From: Bacillota bacterium
Lineage (GTDB): Bacteria > Bacillota > Clostridia > Lachnospirales > Lachnospiraceae
Assembly: GCA_023425485.1 (NCBI GenBank)
Contig: JAFACO010000410.1
Coordinates: 1 to 14,171, forward strand
Length of the DNA: 14,171 nucleotides
Reading direction: 5' to 3'
Positions 6,669 to 14,141 of this stretch are shown here, piece by piece (within the stretch, counting starts at the first letter, position 1; the number at the start of each line of letters is the position of its first letter). The notes under the pieces were generated by a model. That model saw only the letters and a program-made list of their open reading frames with translations, was not told the DNA's origin and did no database searches. Both the position numbers and the translations under genes were made by a program.

Positions 6669-8062
6669 TATTGAAAAGCCTCCTCATCTTTATAGGATGA
6701 TGTTTTACGATATGCTAACAAGGATAAGGTAGCCATAATCACGAAGACAATAATACCAATTACTGCTCCAAGGTTATAGTCCTTGTTTGTTAACGTCAAC
6801 TTATATAACCAAGTAACCAAAAGATCTGTTTTTCCTGCCGAATAATACTCTAAGGATTCCGGACCACCACCTGTTAGCAGGAAGATAACATTAAAGTTAT
6901 TAATATTTCCTACAAAGGCTGTAATCAAAGAAGGTGTCATAATAAACAGCATGTAGGGCATTGTGATTTTAAAGAAGGTAACAATAGCATTGGCACCATC
7001 CACCTTAGCAGCTTCATATAAATCCTTTGGTATATTATTTAAAATACCAGTAGTCGTAAGCATGGTAAATGGTACACCTATCCAAATATTAATACAAATG
7101 ATTGTTATTTTAGCCAGAGTAGGATCTGCAAAGAAAAGTACTGATTCTCTAGGTCCAATAAATTCTAAATGGCGTAAAATAACATTAACTGGTCCATTTG
7201 CACTAAAAATAGTTCTCATAGTCAATAATGATACGAATTGAGGGACTGCGATGGATAATACAAAGATAAATCTCCAGAATCCTTTGAATCTGGTTCCCTC
7301 ACGATTAATTACAATTGCTAGCAATAATCCTAAGAAGTAACAGGTAACTGTTGCAAAGATTGCCCAAATAAAGGTCCATTGCAGGACAGGCCATAAGGTA
7401 TTAGCAAGGATTCCTCCCGACTTAAACATTTCACTAAAATTAGCAAGCCCTACCCAGTCAAATAAATTACCGGGCGTCTGATGATTTCTGTCATAGCTGG
7501 TAAAAGCGATTAAAATATTGAATACTAAAGGTACTATACTAAATACAATTATTCCTGTAATCGGAAAAAAGAGTAGTGTAGTTTGAAGCTTTTCATGTTT
7601 TAAGGAAGAAAGGTCATCCATAAAAGTAGGTACTTTCTTGCCATTTTTAAGTTTTAACTGGGTGTCATACGCACTTTTCACTGATGATGTTAGTATTAGT
7701 ATAAAAAATAAGGTAACAAACAGAGTTACAACCCCATATAGCAAACAAAGCATGGAATTGTCTCCAGGTATATATTCATAAACCTGTTTTGCTTCATTAA
7801 AAACTTCTTCCTGAACCTTAGTTCCTAACGTAAATAGATCTCTGATTGCTCCGATACCAAAGTTAATCATAAATATTACGTAGGCACATTCCAAAGCAAG
7901 ATATAAAAGTCCACGTATGATCTGTTTATGAAGGATATTGCCCAAGCCAAAGACTAATGCAGATAATTTAGTAACTGCATTCCCTGATACGAATGCTCTA
8001 CCAAAACCATAACTGCCTGACTTTGCCGGTAGATTGAAGTTATTTTTCTTATTTCCGGCCAT
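6668..8062 (-). CDS. malF: maltodextrin ABC transporter permease MalF
   Basis: The first channel subunit of the dextrin importer. At 464 residues it is in the size range of Gram-positive MalF proteins, which have an N-terminal extension. Hydrophobic segments are seen near 48-70, 105-126, 163-188, 228-252, 265-283, 318-338, 370-388 and 431-451, i.e. about eight spans. The EAA loop EAAKVDGANAIVTFFKITMP occupies 350-369, and FVGNINNFNVIFLLTGGGP (383-401) is a MalF hallmark that lines the substrate path. AGGAGG at 8069-8074 is six bases from the ATG, a strong ribosome site. A 282-base spacer with hairpins separates it from malE. No MalK-type ATPase is encoded in the window. Confidence 0.95.
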   Translation of the reverse strand: MAGNKKNNFNLPAKSGSYGFGRAFVSGNAVTKLSALVFGLGNILHKQIIRGLLYLALECAYVIFMINFGIGAIRDLFTLGTKVQEEVFNEAKQVYEYIPGDNSMLCLLYGVVTLFVTLFFILILTSSVKSAYDTQLKLKNGKKVPTFMDDLSSLKHEKLQTTLLFFPITGIIVFSIVPLVFNILIAFTSYDRNHQTPGNLFDWVGLANFSEMFKSGGILANTLWPVLQWTFIWAIFATVTCYFLGLLLAIVINREGTRFKGFWRFIFVLSIAVPQFVSLLTMRTIFSANGPVNVILRHLEFIGPRESVLFFADPTLAKITIICINIWIGVPFTMLTTTGILNNIPKDLYEAAKVDGANAIVTFFKITMPYMLFIMTPSLITAFVGNINNFNVIFLLTGGGPESLEYYSAGKTDLLVTWLYKLTLTNKDYNLGAVIGIIVFVIMATLSLLAYRKTSSYKDEEAFQ

Positions 8063-8140
8063 AATCTTCCTCCTCGTCTTTCTATGAACGAATACCTATC
8101 CCATTCACATCATACTTAATAGAAATAGATACCATTCCTG

Positions 8141-8185
8141 TAACTGTAACGTGATCTTATACAGTTATTTACTGATTTATTTGAA
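8141..8185 (-). promoter_or_regulatory. possible internal malF promoter overlapped by a dyad
   Basis: On the - strand, TTCAAA (8185-8180), an 18-base spacer and TATAAG (8161-8156) make a weak promoter candidate. An 8-bp inverted repeat, TAACTGTA (8141-8148) with TACAGTTA (8160-8167), overlaps the -10. It would let malF and downstream genes be expressed separately from malE. Weak; could be chance in AT-rich DNA. Confidence 0.25.
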
Positions 8186-8220
8186 CCAGAATAACTAATT
8201 TGTCACTATTTTTATGCTAG

Positions 8221-8256
8221 AAACGGAATGCCCAAAATTGCAGGAACATCCCGCTT
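8221..8256 (-). terminator. malE-malF intercistronic hairpin 2 (leaky terminator or stabiliser)
   Basis: In - strand RNA, AAGCGGGATG (8256-8247) pairs with CATTCCGTTT (8230-8221) over ten positions including two G-U pairs, and can extend inward by about three more. The G-U pairs become A-C mismatches in + strand RNA, so the structure is specific to the - strand transcript. It is followed by a weakly T-rich CGTTTCT rather than a real T run, which fits partial termination or protection of the malE 3' end. Confidence 0.45.
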
Positions 8257-8282
8257 CTACTATAATCCTACTGTAAACATTC

Positions 8283-8326
8283 AGAACCAAGCTCGAAAAC
8301 CTGCGGTTTCCTCACTGTTTGGCTCT
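8283..8326 (-). terminator. malE-malF intercistronic hairpin 1
   Basis: In - strand RNA, AGAGCCAA (8326-8319) pairs with TTGGTTCT (8290-8283) over eight positions with one G-U pair. Inside this, GAAACC (8310-8305) pairs with GGTTTTC (8301-8295) with one bulged base, giving a compound stem-loop 19 bases after the malE stop. There is no T run. The likely role is to protect the malE mRNA end or limit read-through so the binding protein exceeds the permeases; this role is inference. Confidence 0.4.
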
Positions 8327-8344
8327 CGTCAAACAAATTGTCAA

Positions 8345-9655
8345 TTATTGAACAGCCATTGTAGATACAAACGTATCAAGTTTTTCCTGTACATTGTCTT
8401 TGTTTAAATCACCACTCTTAATTTCAGTTGGGATTGCGCCAGCATTTGTCCAGTATCTGGAGCTGAATTCTGCACTGGTAGGCTGCATAACAGATGCTGT
8501 GTTTACTTCTGCTACGATAACCTTAGCTACTTCGTCAGCCTGAACCTCAGCGGATTCACCAGCTGTTAGGTTAGTAGGAACCTGACCAGTTTCAGCAAAA
8601 CGTTGAATCTGCATCTCTTCACTTCCTAAATATGCTGCAAATGCAACAGCTGCTGCCATGTTCTTAGCCTGTGCATTAACACCGATTGCTTTTGAACCAT
8701 AAAAACCTTTTAACTGATGTGTTGTACCTTCTACTTCAAAAGTAGGAATAACAGCTAAGCCTAAATCATCGCCTAAAGCATCTTTGTATAACTGATAGTT
8801 CCAAGAACCGTCAAACCAAGCACCAATTCTGTGAGCTGCTGCTAACTCTGAAACTGAAATATCACCATCATAGGCAACCTTAGGGTTGTGAATTAAGTCA
8901 ATCAAATAATTTGTAACTGCTACACCTGTAGGGTTATTCCAGTTAGCTCCTGCTGCAAAATCAGTTGCGCTATCGCCGTAGATTGTAAGGCCTGCACCAT
9001 AATACCATGCACCTAATTTCCATCCACCTGCAGACTCGAAATAGAAATTATATACATCATCTGCAGTTTCTTTTGCCACAATGGATTCCACTGATTTAAC
9101 ATCATCAGCTGTTAAAAGAGACTTATCATAGTACATAAAGAATGTATTGTGTGTAAAAGGAATTGCATAAATTGCATCATCAACAGTTACTGTATCAACT
9201 ACTGCTTCAGCCATAGTTGTTTTAACCATTTCTTCTGTAGAACCACCAAGTCTTGCAATTGCACCTGCATTTACAAGTTCTCTTAACTGGTCATTAGCAA
9301 AGAAGAATACATCACCAGCTGCGGTTACATCTTTTAATATTTCATCTTTCGCTGTATCTTCACCCTGTGTTACAACTTCCCATGTGATGTTCCATTCTGG
9401 ATGTAAAGCTGCGAAGGACTGACACATGCTATCAATTGTACCTGGTTGAATCTGGTTTTCTGGAGCCCAAACCTTTAAGGATACATCTTCTACCTCAGCA
9501 ACAGGTGCTGTTGTAGGTGCTGTTGTTGCCTCAGCTCCTTTGGTTGGATTTGTGTTCTCAGGAGTTTTATCATCCTTTTTGCCACATGCTGCGAAACTGC
9601 TGATTACTAATAAAGTAACCATAAGTAGCGCCATAAGTCTTGATACTTTTTTCAT
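8345..9655 (-). CDS. malE: maltodextrin-binding lipoprotein MalE
   Basis: The extracytoplasmic family-1 solute-binding protein that captures maltodextrins and hands them to MalF/MalG. From ATG 9655 it has 436 residues with a clear lipoprotein signal: MKKVSRLMAL, a hydrophobic core and FAACGKK with Cys24 as the anchor. The -3 residue is Phe, slightly off the usual lipobox. A Thr/Pro/Ala/Glu tether of about 30 residues follows, then the binding domain beginning SLKVWAP. DVFFFANDQLRELVNAGAIA and GAWFDGSWNYQLY resemble Gram-positive maltose-binding proteins. The frame also opens at ATG 9697, but this would add a charged 14-residue extension before the signal peptide; the ribosome site fits 9655. 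It has its own promoter region. The sugar is inferred from context and general resemblance. Confidence 0.93.
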   Translation of the reverse strand: MKKVSRLMALLMVTLLVISSFAACGKKDDKTPENTNPTKGAEATTAPTTAPVAEVEDVSLKVWAPENQIQPGTIDSMCQSFAALHPEWNITWEVVTQGEDTAKDEILKDVTAAGDVFFFANDQLRELVNAGAIARLGGSTEEMVKTTMAEAVVDTVTVDDAIYAIPFTHNTFFMYYDKSLLTADDVKSVESIVAKETADDVYNFYFESAGGWKLGAWYYGAGLTIYGDSATDFAAGANWNNPTGVAVTNYLIDLIHNPKVAYDGDISVSELAAAHRIGAWFDGSWNYQLYKDALGDDLGLAVIPTFEVEGTTHQLKGFYGSKAIGVNAQAKNMAAAVAFAAYLGSEEMQIQRFAETGQVPTNLTAGESAEVQADEVAKVIVAEVNTASVMQPTSAEFSSRYWTNAGAIPTEIKSGDLNKDNVQEKLDTFVSTMAVQ

Positions 9656-9663
9656 AATCTCTA

Positions 9664-9668
9664 CCTCT
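9664..9668 (-). promoter_or_regulatory. ribosome site deciding the malE start
   Basis: AGAGG on the - strand, eight bases before ATG 9655, within a purine-rich stretch. The alternative ATG at 9697 has no such site and would bury the signal peptide, so 9655 is the start. Confidence 0.75.
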
Positions 9669-9714
9669 TTCCTTTTTTGCATTTTCCTAAGTCTCATGCT
9701 TGAAACCCGGTAAC

Positions 9715-9720
9715 ATTATA
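9715..9720 (-). promoter_or_regulatory. malE promoter -10 element
   Basis: A perfect TATAAT on the - strand. At 17-base spacing the -35 would be TACATG (9743-9738), a poor match, so an activator may be needed. Transcription would start near 9708, leaving a leader of about 53 bases before ATG 9655. Confidence 0.45.
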
Positions 9721-9724
9721 GAGC

Positions 9725-9759
9725 GGCAATCACTTGCCATGTATACGGGATATCTCCCG
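9725..9759 (-). promoter_or_regulatory. two dyads at the malE promoter, candidate operators
   Basis: Two small inverted repeats with identical 5-4-5 geometry: GGCAA-TCAC-TTGCC (9725-9738) and CGGGA-TATC-TCCCG (9746-9759) on the + strand. Their centres are 21 bases apart, two helical turns, so both face the same side of the DNA. The first fills the -10/-35 spacer, the second lies just upstream of the -35. Their sequences differ, so two proteins or RNA hairpins are alternatives. Confidence 0.4.
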
Positions 9760-9768
9760 CTTGAATAA

Positions 9769-9786
9769 ATATGCCTAGGTGCATAT
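9769..9786 (-). terminator. weak hairpin after glgP
   Basis: On the - strand, ATATGC (9786-9781), a 6-base loop and GCATAT (9774-9769) are followed by TTATTC. It lies 22 bases after the glgP stop. The stem is short and A/T-rich, so at best a leaky terminator before the malE promoter. Confidence 0.3.
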
Positions 9787-9807
9787 GAATTCCATTAATA
9801 AAATACT

Positions 9808-12144
9808 TTACTTCCAAACCTCGTTAGCATAATCTCTTATGGTACGATCGCTGGAGAACTTACCTGCATTTGCAGTATTAAAGAAACACTTTCTTCGGAA
9901 TTCATAAGTATCCGAATAGTCTTTATTTGCTTTCAGTTTCGCTTCACAATATGGAAGGAAATCTAATAGCAGGAAGTAATGATCTGGCTTGTGCCAGTGA
10001 GCACCTTCTAAAATGGAGTTATAAAGTTCAGCAAACATCCCTGTTCCGCCATCACTAAAGGTACCATCTACTAAAGTATCCAGAACCTTTTTGATTCTAG
10101 GATTCTTCTCATAAATATCTTTTGCATTATAGGAATCTTTAATCTTCTCTATATCTTCTACTCTTGCACCAAAGATATAGTTGTTCTCTTCTCCTGCCTG
10201 CTCCACGATTTCCACATTAGCACCATCGAAGGTACCAAGTGTCACCGCACCATTTAACATGAACTTCATGTTTCCAGTTCCAGAAGCTTCAGTTCCGGCT
10301 GTGGAAGTCTGTTCTGAAATATCTGCGGCCGGTGTAAGTTTTTCTGCATAAGATACATTGTAGTTATGAACAAAAATTACTTGCAGTTTATCATTTACTT
10401 CTGGATCAGCTTCTATCAGCTTTGCGATTTCATTAATGAACTTTATAATTCCCTTTGCTCTAAAATATCCTGGTGCTGCTTTTGCTCCAAATATAAATGC
10501 AGTAGGGTTAAACTCCTTAATTCTTCCATCTTTTAATCCAAAATAAATATCTAAGATGGAGAAAGCATTTAACAACTGGCGTTTATATTCGTGAAGTCTC
10601 TTTACCTGAATATCAAAGATAAATTCAGGATTTAATTTAATACCTTCTTGCTTAAGAATATATTCTGAAAGTTGTCTCTTTTTAATACGCTTAATATCAC
10701 CAAATTGCTTGATCACATTCTTATCGTTAGCAAACTTCTCAAGATCCTTTAAACGATCCAAATCGGTAATCCAGGAGTTTCCTATCTTATCAGTAATAAA
10801 TCCAGACAGCTCCATATTAGCAAGTGCTAACCATCTACGCTGGGTAATTCCGTTCGTTTTGTTATTAAAGCGATCCGGATAAATCTCATACCACTCTTTT
10901 AAGGCATCATTCTTCAAAATCTCTGTATGAAGTTTTGCAACACCATTGGTGGAATGGCTGGCATAAATTGCAAGTCTTGCCATGTGAATGGTGTTACCAT
11001 CTATAATGTTATATATCTTCTGCTCTTCTTCTGTTTCCTTACCAAAAGCCTTTAATTCTTTAACAAGTGCTTTCTGAAGCATAACTACATATTTATAAAC
11101 TCCAGGGATTACTGCTTTAAATAAGCTTGCATTCCACTTTTCTAAGGCTTCTGCCATAACAGTATGGTTGGTATAGGCAAAGGTTTCTTTCGCTATACGA
11201 AGTGCTTTGGCAAAGGTTAATTTTTCATTCTCCATCAAGAGACGAATCAACTCTGGAATCGCAACTACCGGATGGGTATCATTCAACTGAATTGCATATT
11301 CGGAAGAGAAATGAGTAAAATCCTCACCAAATTTTTTCTTATATCTTGCAAGAATGTCTTGAAGTGTTGCTGCAGAGAAAAAGTACTCTTGTTTTAATCT
11401 TAGCTTCTTACCTTCATCCGTATTATCGTTTGGATATAATAAACTGCTGATTGCTTCTGCTTCATTCTTGTTTTTGTTGGCCTTATCATATTTTTGCTCA
11501 TTAAATAATTCAAAGTTAAAGCTTTCCAATGGCTCTGCCTGCCATAAACGTAAGGTGTTAACTGTCTTGTCACCGTAGCCGATTACAGGGGTATCATAAG
11601 GTACTGCATACACGGACTGATTTTTGTAATCAATACGAACCTTTTCCTCTTCCTTACGAACTGACCAAGGGTCACCAAATCTCTGCCAATCATCTGGAAT
11701 CTCTTTTTGAAATCCATCTTCAAAGTACTGTTTGAATAAACCGTATTTATAACGAATTCCATACCCATTTAACGTAATTCCTATGGTTGCACCTGAATCT
11801 AAGAAACAAGCTGCAAGACGACCTAAGCCACCATTACCAAGAGCTGCATCCTCAATATCTTCAAAGATACGAATATCAAGATTGTTTTCGCTCATCAATT
11901 CACTGAATTGATGAAACAAGCCCATATTATATAAATTACTGTATACCAAACGGCCAATTAAAAACTCCGCAGATAGATAGCAAACTTTCTTTCCAGGTGC
12001 ATCTAAACCGCTTTCCTTTGTAAGGCTTTTCATTGCTGCTTTGGAAACAGCATTGTAAAGCTGCATGGTGCTCGCTTCTTTAATGCCAACTCCATAATCC
12101 AGATCGAGAATTGTTATTACATTTGATTTAAAATTATTTTCCAT
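9808..12144 (-). CDS. glgP: alpha-glucan (glycogen/maltodextrin) phosphorylase, GT35
   Basis: This cytoplasmic enzyme uses phosphate to release glucose-1-phosphate from the non-reducing ends of alpha-1,4-glucans, saving ATP on imported dextrins. The 778 residues are near the length of bacterial MalP/GlgP and shorter than the animal enzyme, lacking its N-terminal phosphorylation segment. Seen are KVCYLSAEFLIGR (53-65), EDAALGNGGLGRLAACFLDS (98-117), QLNDTHP (286-292), NGITQRRW (431-438), KRLHEYKRQLLN (515-526) and the PLP site EASGTGNMKFMLNGA, with Lys627 as the cofactor lysine. GGAG (12150-12153) is five bases before the ATG. It follows malQ by 63 bases, probably on one transcript. Grouping with the importer suggests imported dextrins as the main substrate rather than only stored glycogen. 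A 23-base palindrome lies inside the gene. Confidence 0.96.
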   Translation of the reverse strand: MENNFKSNVITILDLDYGVGIKEASTMQLYNAVSKAAMKSLTKESGLDAPGKKVCYLSAEFLIGRLVYSNLYNMGLFHQFSELMSENNLDIRIFEDIEDAALGNGGLGRLAACFLDSGATIGITLNGYGIRYKYGLFKQYFEDGFQKEIPDDWQRFGDPWSVRKEEEKVRIDYKNQSVYAVPYDTPVIGYGDKTVNTLRLWQAEPLESFNFELFNEQKYDKANKNKNEAEAISSLLYPNDNTDEGKKLRLKQEYFFSAATLQDILARYKKKFGEDFTHFSSEYAIQLNDTHPVVAIPELIRLLMENEKLTFAKALRIAKETFAYTNHTVMAEALEKWNASLFKAVIPGVYKYVVMLQKALVKELKAFGKETEEEQKIYNIIDGNTIHMARLAIYASHSTNGVAKLHTEILKNDALKEWYEIYPDRFNNKTNGITQRRWLALANMELSGFITDKIGNSWITDLDRLKDLEKFANDKNVIKQFGDIKRIKKRQLSEYILKQEGIKLNPEFIFDIQVKRLHEYKRQLLNAFSILDIYFGLKDGRIKEFNPTAFIFGAKAAPGYFRAKGIIKFINEIAKLIEADPEVNDKLQVIFVHNYNVSYAEKLTPAADISEQTSTAGTEASGTGNMKFMLNGAVTLGTFDGANVEIVEQAGEENNYIFGARVEDIEKIKDSYNAKDIYEKNPRIKKVLDTLVDGTFSDGGTGMFAELYNSILEGAHWHKPDHYFLLLDFLPYCEAKLKANKDYSDTYEFRRKCFFNTANAGKFSSDRTIRDYANEVWK
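11892..11914. repeat. 23-bp perfect palindrome inside glgP
   Basis: Arms TCATCAATTCA (11892-11902) and its exact reverse complement (11904-11914) surround one central base. It encodes part of HQFSELM in GlgP. An 11-base arm with a 1-base centre is unusual for coding DNA, though coding constraint plus A/T bias could produce it. Confidence 0.6.
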
Positions 12145-12207
12145 ACTAACTCCATTCCGCCGCGTATGGCAGCTTAACTTATTTCGTATTTGACTACAGC
12201 TTCATCC

Positions 12208-13713
12208 TTAACTCATTCGAGCAAATAAACAGGAATACTGATAGAGAAGTTCTTCGTTAAGTTCCTTGTATTGCTCTTTGGTCACGCGCCATTGCCAATT
12301 TCCGCCTATCGTTGACGGGAAGTTCATTCTTGCTTTATTATCCAGCTTCAATAAATCCTGCATTTGAACTATTACGATATCTGCAATGCTCGCATATAGC
12401 GCTCTAATGATCGCATATGGAAGGTCCTCTTTACTTTCAACGTCAAAGTATTGAAGTGCAAATTCCAGCTCTTTGTCTGTCTTGCCACCCAGATATCCCA
12501 TCAAGGTTTCATTATCATGAGTTCCTGTATATGCAACCAAATTAGTGGTTTTATAGTTATGTGGAAGATACTCATGATTCCCTGGACCATCTAATCCAAA
12601 TTCCAGAATTTTCATTCCTGGGAAACCAGATTGCTGAATTAGGTCTCTAACCTTCTGCGTCACTACTCCAAGATCTTCAGCTATAATTTTTGCATTACCA
12701 ATTGATTCTTTAATAATTCTTACTAACTTCTCTCCAGGTCCAATTCTCCACTCACCAACCACTGCTGATTGTGAAGATGCAGGAATGGAATAGAAATTGA
12801 CTACACCAATAAAATGATCAATACGAATGATGTCATATAGGTCTGCAGACGCCTTCATGCGTTGTCTCCACCAGGAATAATCCTGTTGTTCCATTACATC
12901 CCAGCGATATAAGGGATTACCCCAACGTTGTCCATCCGCTGAAAAGGCATCTGGTGGAACCCCTGCTACATTAATTGGATTTTTTCTCTCATCCAGTTCA
13001 AACAAATCACCATGTACCCAAACATCGGAACTATCAGAGGATACGTATAAGGGAATATCACCAATCATCTGAATTCCCAATTTATTTACATAGTTTTTTA
13101 ACTTATTCCATTGTTGACTAAATTTAAATTGACAGAACTCCCAGAACTTAATCTCTTCATCCAGTTCTTTGTTATATCTTTCAATCTCTTGTGGGTCACG
13201 GAGCTTTATCCCCTCATCCCATAACAACCATTCTCTATTATTAAAATGTTCCTTCACAGCCATATAAAGACTATAATCCTTTAACCAGAAGGTATTTGAT
13301 TCGCAAAATTCTTTGAATTCACTTAATTCAGTATGTTTACTTCTTTGAAATGCTTTTTTGAGTATTACAAAACGATTCTGATAAATTGTTGCATAGTCCA
13401 CGCAATCTTCTGTCTGTTGCCACTGCAAGCTTTCTATCTCATTTTTGTCCAATAATTTTTCCTGTACCAGATAATCTAAATCAATGAAATAAGGATTACC
13501 CGCAAAAGCTGAAAAAGATTGATAAGGACTATCACCAAAACTTGTAGGTCCTATCGGCAGTACCTGCCAATATTTAATACCAATTCGCTTTAGAAAATCA
13601 GCAAATCGATAACTTTCCTCTCCCAAGGTACCAATTCCATAATTTGATGGTAATGCACTGATTGGCATTAATAGCCCAGCACCACGTTCTAACTCTTGTT
13701 TAACTTCACTCAT
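12208..13713 (-). CDS. malQ: 4-alpha-glucanotransferase MalQ (amylomaltase, GH77)
   Basis: MalQ moves alpha-1,4-glucan segments between maltodextrins in the cytoplasm, turning short maltose and maltotriose into longer chains that GlgP can attack and releasing glucose. The 501 residues are typical of the compact bacterial form, starting almost directly with the barrel (GAGLLMPISALPSNYGIGTL, 11-30). The catalytic residues are visible: nucleophile Asp299 in RIDHFIG, acid/base Glu346 in IIAEDLG, and Asp400 in YTGTHDNET. NVAGVPPDAFSADGQRWGNP (248-267) is a GH77 signature. GGAG at 13725-13728 is eleven bases from the ATG, rather far, so translation may be modest. It is the first gene of the cluster, behind the strongest promoter seen. 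Confidence 0.96.
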   Translation of the reverse strand: MSEVKQELERGAGLLMPISALPSNYGIGTLGEESYRFADFLKRIGIKYWQVLPIGPTSFGDSPYQSFSAFAGNPYFIDLDYLVQEKLLDKNEIESLQWQQTEDCVDYATIYQNRFVILKKAFQRSKHTELSEFKEFCESNTFWLKDYSLYMAVKEHFNNREWLLWDEGIKLRDPQEIERYNKELDEEIKFWEFCQFKFSQQWNKLKNYVNKLGIQMIGDIPLYVSSDSSDVWVHGDLFELDERKNPINVAGVPPDAFSADGQRWGNPLYRWDVMEQQDYSWWRQRMKASADLYDIIRIDHFIGVVNFYSIPASSQSAVVGEWRIGPGEKLVRIIKESIGNAKIIAEDLGVVTQKVRDLIQQSGFPGMKILEFGLDGPGNHEYLPHNYKTTNLVAYTGTHDNETLMGYLGGKTDKELEFALQYFDVESKEDLPYAIIRALYASIADIVIVQMQDLLKLDNKARMNFPSTIGGNWQWRVTKEQYKELNEELLYQYSCLFARMS

Positions 13714-13865
13714 TCACTTTACCACTCCATAACATAATCAATATGCAAATCAAAATAAATATCAAATCACCAACAAAAATTGCACTGCATATTACTATGT
13801 TCTTCATTCTTACGCACGTTTATGTATTCTGCATTCATTGTGTAAATTTTATGTTTTTCGGTAAT

Positions 13866-13873
13866 TTTCGAAA
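13866..13873. promoter_or_regulatory. TTCGAA-centred palindrome at the malQ transcription start
   Basis: TTTCGAAA lies about 4-11 bases downstream of the predicted start of the malQ transcript (near 13877). That is a common place for a repressor operator. The CG-centred symmetry suits a LacI-family site, but the protein is unknown and the site is short. Confidence 0.3.
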
Positions 13874-13883
13874 TTATATACTA

Positions 13884-13912
13884 AGAATACCATTATGACC
13901 CTGCTTTGTCAA
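13884..13912 (-). promoter_or_regulatory. malQ promoter
   Basis: On the - strand, a perfect TTGACA (13912-13907) is followed after exactly 17 bases by TATTCT (13889-13884, four of six). This is the best housekeeping-sigma promoter in the window and points into malQ. The predicted start is near 13877. Confidence 0.6.
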
Positions 13913-13950
13913 CATATATTTTAGGTATTATAGTAATTATACATAGCTGT

Positions 13951-13974
13951 TTTGCTTTATTCTTTGCTTTATTT
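13951..13974. repeat. 12-bp tandem direct repeat upstream of the malQ promoter
   Basis: TTTGCTTTATTC (13951-13962) is followed directly by TTTGCTTTATTT (13963-13974), differing only in the last base. It sits about 39 bases upstream of the -35, roughly positions -74 to -97 from the predicted start, a spacing used by activators. A head-to-tail site with 12-base period is plausible; chance in AT-rich DNA is possible. Confidence 0.45.
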
Positions 13975-14075
13975 GTCAATTTTAACTACTACCGCAATAT
14001 ACGACAAAGAAATTAAATTAATTTAAGTTAAAATAATTTGCAAAAAAGCTTGATTTTAGTGGGTTTACTAAATAT

Positions 14076-14105
14076 TTTTCGAAAATTTTTAAGTGAATTC
14101 GAATT
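14076..14105. promoter_or_regulatory. pair of CG-centred palindromes, candidate operators
   Basis: TTTTCGAAAA (14076-14085) and AATTCGAATT (14096-14105) are perfect 10-base palindromes sharing the TTCGAA core, with centres 20 bases apart. A third shorter copy lies at 13866-13873. Repeated palindromes of one core between a sugar cluster and a possible divergent promoter suggest a dimeric repressor, but the A/T bias makes chance matches likely. Confidence 0.35.
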
Positions 14106-14141
14106 ATTATAATTGATTTAAAAAAAATTACTTTATGTCAT

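Noticed and set aside
9656..9697. ATG at 9697 as malE start, adding 14 residues
   Set aside because: It would place a charged extension before a standard lipoprotein signal peptide and lacks a ribosome site; ATG 9655 has AGAGG eight bases upstream.
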